From JAEZBP01 sp963832725 (lineage in GTDB: Bacteria > Myxococcota_A > Polyangia > Polyangiales > Sandaracinaceae), in the NCBI GenBank assembly GCA_963832725.1, contig CAWHVG010000007.1, positions 62,001 through 126,000 of the forward strand: 64,000 bases of DNA, written 5' to 3'. Numbering within the stretch: position 1 is the first letter of the stretch; each line of letters begins with the position of its first letter. A program made the translations under genes and the position numbers. Under the pieces are notes generated by a model. It saw nothing but the letters and a program-made list of their open reading frames with translations. It ran no database searches and was not told the DNA's origin. Positions 9,676 through 16,745 of the stretch are shown here, piece by piece.

Positions 9676-10407
9676 GTGAGCCTGGACGAGAGCGCGACCC
9701 CGAGCGAGGCGCCCCGCGCGGCCCCTCGACCGAGGAGCATCAGCGCACAGCGATTGGCCGCGCAGCTCCTGGATCCCGAAGATCAGGTGCTCGTGCGAGC
9801 GCTGCAGGCGGTGGGGCTCGTGGCGGAGCTCGACGACGAAGAGCTCCTGCGGGTCGCGAGCGAGGCGGGCGAGGACGAGCGCGACGCGCGGCGGGTCAGC
9901 CTCCTCGAGCTCTACTACGACGCGGGTGGCGATCGGGATGCGGCCCGCCGGCGGCGAGGGACCGATCGCTTCTTCCTGCAGCGGGTCGGCGAGCCGGCGA
10001 CGGCCGCGGGGCTGGTGGCGCGCCTCACCGCGCTCGCGCCGGAGCTCGACGAGGTGAGCATGGAGCGCATCGGCGGCGAGGACGGCCCGCTGGTGCTCCG
10101 CGCGGGCGAGAACGTCGCCGCGGTCCTCGACGACTACGAGGAAGAGGCCGACACCGGCGAGCTCGACCTGGCCGAGGCCGAAGCCCAGAAGCGCGCTGTG
10201 CCGATGGTGACGGTCCGGGGCCTCGTGCGGGCCATCAACATCCTGCTCGACCGCGCCGACGTCCGGACGCGCCTCGTGGCGCTGCAGGGCGACGACGAGC
10301 GCGAGGTCTACGTCGGGCTCGGCGTGACCGAAGCCCTCCAGCTCGCGCGCGACGGCCACCTCGAGGACGAGGATCCCGAGGAGGTCATGGACCTCGGCGG
10401 CTGGTGA
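9676..10407 (+). CDS. Acidic cytoplasmic protein of unknown function
   Basis: A 243-residue acidic protein without signal peptide or membrane helix. A GGGAGAG ribosome-binding site precedes the GTG start. The middle (residues ~30-110) is helical, rich in Glu, Asp and Leu (LVRALQAVGLVAELDDEELLRV). The end (residues ~175-235) has a mixed alpha/beta segment, VPMVTVRGLVRAINILLDRAD, followed by RLVALQGDDEREVYVGLGV. I do not recognise the family. It is divergent from the DUF6600-like gene and followed closely by a TerB-like gene, and may be a lineage-restricted myxobacterial protein. Confidence 0.6.
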   Translation: MSLDESATPSEAPRAAPRPRSISAQRLAAQLLDPEDQVLVRALQAVGLVAELDDEELLRVASEAGEDERDARRVSLLELYYDAGGDRDAARRRRGTDRFFLQRVGEPATAAGLVARLTALAPELDEVSMERIGGEDGPLVLRAGENVAAVLDDYEEEADTGELDLAEAEAQKRAVPMVTVRGLVRAINILLDRADVRTRLVALQGDDEREVYVGLGVTEALQLARDGHLEDEDPEEVMDLGGW

Positions 10408-10413
10408 GCGAGC

Positions 10414-10469
10414 GCCGGCCTCGACGCGCCGGCCTCGACGCGCCGGCCTCGACGCGCCGGCCTCGACGC
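10414..10469. repeat. Four perfect tandem copies of a 14-bp unit
   Basis: The unit gccggcctcgacgc is repeated four times without a mismatch directly after the stop codon of the upstream gene. It is noncoding in the likely frames and probably varies in copy number. Confidence 0.9.
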
Positions 10470-10564
10470 GCGGCATCGCCGACCTGCCGGACTGTCAGGG
10501 GAGTCTCGCTCGGGAGCTCCCGAGCGGGTGACCGTGATATCGTCGGCCGCGAAGGACCAGCGCC

Positions 10565-11083
10565 ATGGAGCTCGACGAACGACTCGGGAAGATCGCCACC
10601 GGGATCAGCGTCTCGGACGCGATCGACGCCTACCTACAGGAGCAGCCGGCGCCGGAAGAGACCGACCTCGCCGCGGCGAAGAAGAGCGAGCTCTTGGCCA
10701 TCGTCGAGCTGATGTTCCTGATGGCCGCCGTCGACGGAGAGGTCCAGGACGAGGAAGTCCAGCAGCTCCGGGCGAGCATCGACGCGCTGGCCGACATCCG
10801 AGCCGTGCCGGATCTGAACCTCGACGACGCGCTCCAGGATCTGGCCGCGAAGCTCTCGGCCGAGGGCTGGAAGAGCCGTCTGGAAGACGCCGCCTCGCGC
10901 GTGCAGACCCCCGACGCGAAGGACTTCGCGTTCCGTCTCTCCGTCGGCGTCGCGTTCGTCGACGACTTCGTGGCCCACGCGGAAGCGGCGGCGATCGACT
11001 CCCTCGCCCGCGCGCTCGAGCTCACAGCGGATCACGCGCAGACCATCCTGCGCGAGGTCCACGAGACGCTCTTCGGCGATTGA
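10565..11083 (+). CDS. TerB-like helical protein
   Basis: A 172-residue protein. Residues ~40-110 carry the helical pattern of the TerB/tellurite-resistance fold: LLAIVELMFLMAAVDGEVQDEE followed by two further helices. The hallmark acidic pair after the first helix (AAVDGE) is present. A second region (residues ~110-165) repeats the helix-turn pattern FRLSVGVAFVDDFVAHAEA, suggesting two TerB-like halves. TerB-type proteins are thought to act as metal-binding stress sensors at the membrane. Another distant TerB-like protein is encoded at 30456-30935. The exact role is unknown. Confidence 0.6.
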   Translation: MELDERLGKIATGISVSDAIDAYLQEQPAPEETDLAAAKKSELLAIVELMFLMAAVDGEVQDEEVQQLRASIDALADIRAVPDLNLDDALQDLAAKLSAEGWKSRLEDAASRVQTPDAKDFAFRLSVGVAFVDDFVAHAEAAAIDSLARALELTADHAQTILREVHETLFGD

Positions 11084-11331
11084 CGTAGCCGTGACGGGTT
11101 GGCGCAGTCGCGACCCTGGTGCCGGACAACTACGCACGTTCGTGCCCATCTGTCGCAATTTGCTGCGGAGGCATGCGCATTGCTGCCGCGTCTTCCGCCG
11201 TTTCTTCGGGCGTGAGAATGAGATTTGATTTCACTCTCGCCAAGGGCAGCTGGAGGGTTCCTGGTCAGGACTCTCGGAGGCGGTCAGGCTGGAAGCGATG
11301 TGCCGGCGTGACGCCGGGGAAGGTCGAAGGA

Positions 11332-12232
11332 ATGCGCTCGGACGCTCGGCTCTGGATGATGATCGCGCTGCTCGGCGCCTCTGGCTGCTCCGGCTCCTCG
11401 CCCGTCGCGCACCCCGACGCGGGAGCGCAGCAGCAGGACGGCTCGACGACGGCGGACGCCTCCTCCATGGGCCCGCAGGACGCCGGCACCGACGCGTGGA
11501 CGCCGCCCCCGCCGCCCGCCGACCTGCCCTGCGATGTCGCGATGATGCTGGGTCGGCTCTGCTCCGAGTGCCACGGGAACCCGCCCGCCGACTCCTCGAC
11601 CACGTCTCTCCTGAGCCTGGCCGATCTCGACCAAGCCTTCCTTGCGCGACCCGAGCATGACCGAGGCGGAGCTGGCGGTGCAGCGCATGCAGGCGACGAT
11701 GCTCCCGATGCCGCCCTACGGACCGGCGCCCTCGGCCGCCGACGTCCAGGTGCTGCAGGACTGGATCACCGCCGGCACGCCCTCGGGCACGTGCAGCGTC
11801 GACGACCCCTTCGCCAGCGCGCCGACCTGCTCGACCGGCGACACCTGGAACCTCGGCAGCTGGGGCTCCCCGCAGATGCACCCGGGCGTGGCCTGTGGGA
11901 GCTGCCACGGCGTGCGGACGCGCGGCTTCGACATGGCGGGCACGGTCTACGCCTCGGCGCACGAGCCGGATGACTGCATGGGCGGTCCGATCGGCGGCGC
12001 CGGCGCGCGCGTGGTGATCACCGACGCGAATGGGATGACCTACACGCTGCCGGTCAACGCGGCGGGCAACTTCTACCTCTCCGGGCAGTCGCCGGCGCTG
12101 CCCTACACCGCGAAGGTCGTGTTCGGGAGCGGCGAGCGGGCGATGCTCACGCCGCAGAGCAACGGCGACTGCAACTCGTGCCACACCCAGAGCGGCGCCA
12201 CCGGCGCGCCGGGTCGCATCATCCTCCCTTGA
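11332..12232 (+). CDS. Three-haem cytochrome c lipoprotein (one +1 frame break)
   Basis: A lipoprotein signal (MMIALLGASGCSGSS) is followed by a Ser/Asp/Ala linker and three c-type haem-binding sites: CSECH, CGSCH and CNSCH. The frame breaks at CCTTCC (11636-11641); dropping one T gives DQASLRDPSMTEAEL and a 299-residue protein. Residues ~90-145 resemble the DxxVLQDWI region of cytochromes fused to carbohydrate- or copper-binding modules (ADVQVLQDWITAG). Between haems 2 and 3 there is a carboxypeptidase-regulatory-like beta domain (GARVVITDANGMTYTLPVN). It is an outer-surface or periplasmic electron carrier. AAGGTCGAAGGA precedes the ATG. It lies 97 bp before the Cys-rich gene on the same strand and could share its promoter. 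Confidence 0.75.
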
Positions 12233-12329
12233 GGGAGAGCGGCTCGGCGCATCGAGTCGAATGCGTCCGCCGGCGAAGCTGCCGAAGCGGTACCCATTCG
12301 TGTCCACGAGCGCTACGCTGGCTCCGCCC

Positions 12330-12911
12330 ATGCCTCCTTCCGACGATTCGCTGACCAACCCGCTCATCGCTGCCGCGCTGGGCGGCCTCTTGTCGCTCTC
12401 GACGACGTCCTGCCAATCCGGCCCCGAGCCGGACGACGCGGGACACGACGCCCAGGTGAGCGTGCGCTCCGACGCCGGTGGCGAGATGGACGCGGGCGGC
12501 GGCACGGACGCCGGTCGGGCGACCGATGCCGGCCGGGCGACGGATGCCGGTGAGCGCATGGACGCTCGGATCGCGGACGCGAGCGCCGCCATGGACGCCA
12601 CGGCGGCGCCGGACGCGACCGCGACCGACGGCAGCGCTCCCCACGACGCGGGCTACATGCCGCCCGACGCGGTGTGCGACGTCCTGCCCGACCGGCACAT
12701 CACGTCCACGTCCGACGCGGGGACGGACATCACCCTCGCGGACTTCACCGCCATGTGCGACGGCATGGGCGGGTTCATCGAGATCCACCCGCACTGCGGC
12801 GGCATGAACTCCTGCCAGGGCATCTCCTACGACTCGAACACGGGCGTCCTCACGGAGCACACCTGCGCGGGCCTCAACACCTGCACCGGCTTCTCCTGCG
12901 TCGTCGGCTGA
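12330..12911 (+). CDS. Cys-rich exported protein, candidate substrate of the DUF692 enzyme
   Basis: A 193-residue protein. A hydrophobic leader (NPLIAAALGGLLSLSTTSC) ends in a possible lipobox. Residues ~35-105 are an Asp/Ala/Gly/Met repeat linker. The last ~90 residues form a compact Cys-rich domain with two copies of a C-x-G-x-N-[ST]-C-x-G motif: CGGMNSCQG (Cys156, Cys162) and CAGLNTCTG (Cys179, Cys185), plus Cys143 and a final FSC (Cys190). Similar C-x-G-x-N-x-C-x-G arrays occur in known and suspected substrates of DUF692 (MNIO) enzymes. The genes for such an enzyme and its DUF2063 partner lie convergently 240 bp away. I infer that the Cys residues are modified post-translationally, perhaps to bind copper. 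The start could also be the ATG at 12261. Confidence 0.65.
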   Translation: MPPSDDSLTNPLIAAALGGLLSLSTTSCQSGPEPDDAGHDAQVSVRSDAGGEMDAGGGTDAGRATDAGRATDAGERMDARIADASAAMDATAAPDATATDGSAPHDAGYMPPDAVCDVLPDRHITSTSDAGTDITLADFTAMCDGMGGFIEIHPHCGGMNSCQGISYDSNTGVLTEHTCAGLNTCTGFSCVVG

Positions 12912-13149
12912 GTCCCGAGCCGCCCCGTCGCGCTCGCTCGGGTCGCCGACTTCTCCCCGTCGAGCGCAATCCGCGGTGAGACGTCCGACGATCGCGTCGT
13001 TCGTCCGCCAGCCGGGCTTCGGTGACCGCGTGATGTGCGACTCGCCGCGAGGACCGCGACGATCGTCGTGCCTCCTCCCGCGCGCTGGCTGCTCCTCGCG
13101 CGCCGACTTCGGTGTGGCCGACCTCGCCCCACCGAGAAGGCTCGAGGGA

Positions 13150-13983
13150 TCAACCTCGGTTCAGCGCGCACCACATTCCGCGCTCGGCGCTCTTCGCCAG
13201 CCAGCCTCGGACGGAAGCCGGTAGCCCCGCCCGCTCGCGTTCGTCGCACGCAGCGTCCAGCGCGGCGAGCGCCTCGCGGACCGTGCCTCGCCGCAGCAGC
13301 GCCAGCAGCTCTCCCTCCCGCGGCGCGAGCGGCAAGCGCCGCACGCCCTCCGCCTCTCGGATCAGCGCCCACCATCGCGGCTCCGGCAAGCGGGTGACCG
13401 ACATCGTCTCGCCGGCGATCAGAATCCCGTGCACCTCCGTCAGGTTCCAGCTCTCTCTCAGCACCGCGGCCCCTGGCGCGAGCGCCAACCGCGTATCGAG
13501 CAGGCGCGCCGCGTCCTCGGCGCTCGGCTGGAAGGGCGAGGCGGGCGGCGCCCGAGTGACCTTCCGCCAGCTCGCGTCGAGCGTGGCCGCCTCCAGGACG
13601 AGCGCGCGCTCCTCCACGTCTTCGAACGCGCTCTCGACGAAGCGCTCGAACCCGTTCGGCACCTCCTCGAGATCCCACCCGCGGGGCGGCCGCGCGACGA
13701 TGAAACGCGCCGCGTAGTCGTTGAAGCGCCAGTGCCCGAGCACGTGCGCCGTCAGCGGGAACGCCTTCGCCAGCGCGCGAAAGAGGCGAAACCAGTACTG
13801 CCGGTTGTACACCGCGAGCCGCTCGGCGGCGCTCGCCTCGGGCCGGTCGACCACATCGAGCAGCGCCTCTTCCGGATACGCGGACGGCGTCGCGCGCAGC
13901 GTGCCCGTCTCGCGATCGAGCGGCGTCCGGAGCACCTCACCGAAGTGCGCCTGCAGCTCGCTCAGCCAGTCCGGTGCGTTCAC
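13150..13983 (-). CDS. DUF2063 family protein, BufC-like partner of the MNIO enzyme
   Basis: A 277-residue protein of the DUF2063 (putative DNA-binding, BufC) family, recognised by its N-terminal helix WLSELQAHFGEVLR and the core RLAVYNRQYWFRLFRALAKAFPLTAHVLG with FNDYAARFI after it. In characterised systems this protein pairs with a DUF692 oxidase and helps it recognise the precursor peptide. Here it lies directly after the DUF692 gene on the same strand. The GTG start at 13983 overlaps the stop of a 28-codon mini-ORF (GTGA) formed by a tandem duplication of this gene's own 5' end, so its translation is probably coupled to that mini-ORF. Length and motifs are normal for the family. Confidence 0.85.
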   Translation of the reverse strand: MNAPDWLSELQAHFGEVLRTPLDRETGTLRATPSAYPEEALLDVVDRPEASAAERLAVYNRQYWFRLFRALAKAFPLTAHVLGHWRFNDYAARFIVARPPRGWDLEEVPNGFERFVESAFEDVEERALVLEAATLDASWRKVTRAPPASPFQPSAEDAARLLDTRLALAPGAAVLRESWNLTEVHGILIAGETMSVTRLPEPRWWALIREAEGVRRLPLAPREGELLALLRRGTVREALAALDAACDERERAGLPASVRGWLAKSAERGMWCALNRG

Positions 13984-14075
13984 GCGCCGGCCTCGCGATC
14001 GAGCGGCGTCCGGAGCACCTCGCCAAAGCGCGCCTGCAGCTCGGCCAGCCAGTCCGGTGCGTTCATGCGCAGGCC
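13910..14075. repeat. 83-bp tandem duplication at the 5' end of the DUF2063 gene
   Basis: Bases 13910-13992 and 13993-14075 are near-identical copies with a handful of substitutions. The copy nearer the gene body provides the true start region. The outer copy encodes MNAPDWLAELQARFGEVL, matching the gene's own N-terminus MNAPDWLSELQAHFGEVL. Because 83 is not a multiple of three, the outer copy runs into a stop at the junction. Confidence 0.9.
13980..14066 (-). CDS. 28-codon mini-ORF duplicated from the DUF2063 N-terminus
   Basis: Starts at an ATG and reads 28 residues almost identical to the start of the downstream protein. It stops at a TGA that overlaps the GTG start of that gene. It is likely translated as a leader that couples ribosomes into the downstream gene. 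It may have no function of its own. Confidence 0.5.
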   Translation of the reverse strand: MNAPDWLAELQARFGEVLRTPLDREAGA

Positions 14076-14127
14076 TCCCCTTCGCCGTATCGCCGAGAGC
14101 GTGCACCGGTCGGCCGCAGCCGCGCCT

Positions 14128-14943
14128 TCACGCTCGTGCCTCCCGCGCCTTCTCCACCTCGGCGAGCAGCTCGGGCATGGGCGGGATGCGCTCGTCCCAC
14201 TCGAGCATGGTCGGGAAGGGACCGCCGAGGTTCCACGCGCGCCGGTAGAGCGACCACACGGCGTCGGCCACCGGATGATCGTGCGTGTCCACGATCGTCC
14301 CGCTCCGCTCGCGGGTGTGCCCGGCGACGTGGACCTCCAGCACCCGCGAGAAGTCGATCGCCGACAGGTAGAGCTCCGGATCGAAGCCGTGGTTCTGGCT
14401 CGACACGTAGATGTTGTTCACGTCGAGCAGCGCCCAGCACCCCGCCTCGCGCACCACCGCCGCGTAGAACTCCCACTCGCTCATCGTCGAGCGGCGCAGC
14501 TCCACGTAGCTGGAGAGGTTCTCGAGCCCGAAGGGGCGATCGAGCCGCCGCTGCACGTGGCGGGCGCGCTCGGCTGCCAGCTCGACCAGCTCCGGCACGT
14601 AGGGCGCGGGCAAGAGATCGTGGTGGCTCATCGCGTGCGCGCCGGTCCAGCAGAGGTGATCGGTCACGAAGGGCGCGTCGATCGCGTCGGCCAGCCGACA
14701 GAGCGCGTCGAGGTAGCGCTCGTCCAGCGGCTCGTGGCCGAGCAGGTTCAGTCCCACGCCGTGCAGCACGATCGGGTAGCGCGAGCGGGCCTTCAGGAGC
14801 CGCTCCCGCGGCCAAGGTGAAGCGCCGAGGAAGTTCTCGCTGATGACCTCGAGATAGTCGATCTCGGGCCAGCGCTCGAAGAGATGGGGGTAGTGCGCCG
14901 CCCTGAGCCCCACGCCGAGCGCGTCCCGCTCGACGACGCTCAC
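14128..14943 (-). CDS. DUF692 multinuclear non-haem iron oxidative enzyme (MNIO, BufB-like)
   Basis: A 271-residue TIM-barrel protein with the full DUF692 motif set: VISENF (residue 34), LHGVGLNL (60), TDHLCW (94), LENLSSY (140), LLDVNNIYVSSQNHGFD (172), EVHVAGH (203), DTHDHPV (219) and MLEWDERIP (246). The His, Asp and Glu residues in these motifs bind the two or three iron ions used to oxidise Cys or other residues in ribosomally made peptides, as in methanobactin and bufferin biosynthesis. It is followed after 61 bp by the duplicated start of its DUF2063 partner and preceded by a kinase-RDD gene on the same strand. The probable substrate is the Cys-rich protein at 12330. Family assignment is secure; the substrate is inferred. 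Confidence 0.92.
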   Translation of the reverse strand: MSVVERDALGVGLRAAHYPHLFERWPEIDYLEVISENFLGASPWPRERLLKARSRYPIVLHGVGLNLLGHEPLDERYLDALCRLADAIDAPFVTDHLCWTGAHAMSHHDLLPAPYVPELVELAAERARHVQRRLDRPFGLENLSSYVELRRSTMSEWEFYAAVVREAGCWALLDVNNIYVSSQNHGFDPELYLSAIDFSRVLEVHVAGHTRERSGTIVDTHDHPVADAVWSLYRRAWNLGGPFPTMLEWDERIPPMPELLAEVEKAREARA

Positions 14944-15037
14944 GCCCGAACGCTCCCGGGCCGGCTGCCAGCACTCGGGAACAAGACCACCCGCGGGCGA
15001 GCCCAGAGACTTCGTGCACCCTCCATCTCGAACGAGC

Positions 15038-16681
15038 TCACGGATTGGAGGGCGGCGGGCGTGTGCTCAGGCGGCGGGCGAGCTTCTCGAGCTGACCGCT
15101 CGATTCGGAGCGGGAGCTGCCCTCCGGCAGGCGGCCGATGCGCTCGGGGCGCAGGCGGTAGGTGACGACGGAGCCGACCACCAGATCGTGGAAGGTCTTG
15201 CGGCGCGGGTGGAAGAGCGCGATGCCGAGCCCCGCCGCGTAGAGCAGGCTCATGAAGCCCTGGCTGATGGCCATGGCGATGAGGAGGCTCTCGAGGTGCG
15301 CCAGATGCGCCGGGCGGAGGCTCTCGATGACGTCGAGCAGCTCGGGGATGCCGCTGGTCAGCGCGATGGTCGCGCCCGCCAGGATCGGCATCCACAACGA
15401 GACGACGGTGCGCGCCAGCGCCCGCCAGAAGCCGAGGGGCGAGCCGTCGTCGCGACGCACTTCGATGCCGAAGAGGAACTTGCCCGGGCTCTGGCCGCGC
15501 CAGGCGTGCCCCACCGTCACCACGCCCGCGTAGACGACCAGGCCGACCCAATCGAGCAGACCGATCAAGAGGCCGGCCACCATGAAGTCGGCCAGCGCCG
15601 ACACGGCTCGGGTGGAGAAGGGCGCGTAGGCCCGGCGCTCGGGCGCGGCGTCCTCCAGGTCGGCGATCAGCCCGTCGTAGTCCGGGTAACGGTCGTCGGG
15701 CTTCTTCGCGAGCAGGCGCTCGACCACCCGCGCCAGCGGCGGCGGGACGTGGGGCGCCACCCTGGACAGAGGCGAGAGCGCTTCGGTGAGGTGCTTGGCC
15801 ACGACGGCCATCGGCCGCGGACCGTCGAAGGGCGGCTTGCCGGTGAGCAGGTGATAGAAGCTCGCGCCCATCGAGTACATGTCGGCCCGGTGGTCGACCT
15901 CCTCGCCGACCGCCTGCTCCGGCGCGATGTAGTAGGGGCTCCCCACCATCGCCCCTTCCTGCGTGATCTGGTTGTCGCCATCGAGCGGCTTGGCCAGGCC
16001 GAAGTCGGCGATCTTGAGGATCCCGTCGGCGCTGAGCATGAGGTTCGAGGGCTTGACGTCGCGGTGGATCACGCCGGCGCGGTGGGCGGCGCGCAGGCCG
16101 TGGGCGACCTGGAGCATCGACTGGCGGGCCTCTTCCGGCGGCAGGGTGTGCCCGTCGCGGAGCAGGCCGTCGAGGTCGCCCCCGTCCACCCGCTCCATGG
16201 CGAAGAAGAGGGAGTCCTCGCCCGCCGGCGTGGGTCGCCGGCCGATGTAATGGATGTGGACGATGTTCGGGTGGTTCAGCCGGGCCTGCGAGCGCGCTTC
16301 GCGCAAGAAGCGCTCGGTCATGCCCGCGCTCTTGGTGAAGTCGCCGCGGAGGACCTTGATCGCCACAGTGCGGTCGAGGGAGGTGTCGTGGGCGCCGTAG
16401 ACCTCGCCCATCCCGCCGATGCCGAGCCGTTCCTCGATGACGAAGTGGTCCAGCGAAGCGCCCGAGAGGCTCTCCTCGTTCGCCGGCGGGAGGATCGACG
16501 CCGGGCCGCTCGCGATCGTCTGAGCCAGCGCCTGCGCATCGGCTCGCCCGGCGGGGAGGATCGACGAGGGTTCGCCCACCTCCTCGACCGCCAGCGTTCG
16601 GGCCAGCGCCTGCGCCTCCTCGTTCACCCGGCGGAGCGTACCCGACGCGAGCCGCTCCCGCGACCCAGCGATCGGTCCCAC
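15038..16681 (-). CDS. Ser/Thr protein kinase fused to an RDD membrane domain
   Basis: A 547-residue protein. A short N-terminal region contains two related segments (EPSSILPAGRADAQALAQTI and a partner ~35 residues away). The kinase domain follows at residues ~75-330: RLGIGGMGEVYGA, VAIKVLRG, HRDVKPSNL, DFGLAKP and SPYYIAPEQ are all intact. The C-terminal ~190 residues are an RDD domain with several membrane helices (FSTRAVSALADFMVAGLLIGLL and WRGQSPGKFLFGIEV). It is probably an active kinase held in the membrane that senses envelope conditions. It sits 94 bp upstream of the DUF692 gene on the same strand and divergently from speA. The GTG 19 codons in is a possible alternative start. Confidence 0.85.
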   Translation of the reverse strand: MGPIAGSRERLASGTLRRVNEEAQALARTLAVEEVGEPSSILPAGRADAQALAQTIASGPASILPPANEESLSGASLDHFVIEERLGIGGMGEVYGAHDTSLDRTVAIKVLRGDFTKSAGMTERFLREARSQARLNHPNIVHIHYIGRRPTPAGEDSLFFAMERVDGGDLDGLLRDGHTLPPEEARQSMLQVAHGLRAAHRAGVIHRDVKPSNLMLSADGILKIADFGLAKPLDGDNQITQEGAMVGSPYYIAPEQAVGEEVDHRADMYSMGASFYHLLTGKPPFDGPRPMAVVAKHLTEALSPLSRVAPHVPPPLARVVERLLAKKPDDRYPDYDGLIADLEDAAPERRAYAPFSTRAVSALADFMVAGLLIGLLDWVGLVVYAGVVTVGHAWRGQSPGKFLFGIEVRRDDGSPLGFWRALARTVVSLWMPILAGATIALTSGIPELLDVIESLRPAHLAHLESLLIAMAISQGFMSLLYAAGLGIALFHPRRKTFHDLVVGSVVTYRLRPERIGRLPEGSSRSESSGQLEKLARRLSTRPPPSNP

Positions 16682-16745
16682 ACCTCTCGGCCGTGGGCGG
16701 AATTCCTTTGCGAAGGACCTGGGGGGAGCTTACAAAGCCGCGCAG

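Noticed and set aside
9637..10476. Minus-strand protein opposite the acidic hypothetical
   Set aside because: The plus strand has a good ribosome-binding site and a balanced acidic protein; the antisense frame has no motif.
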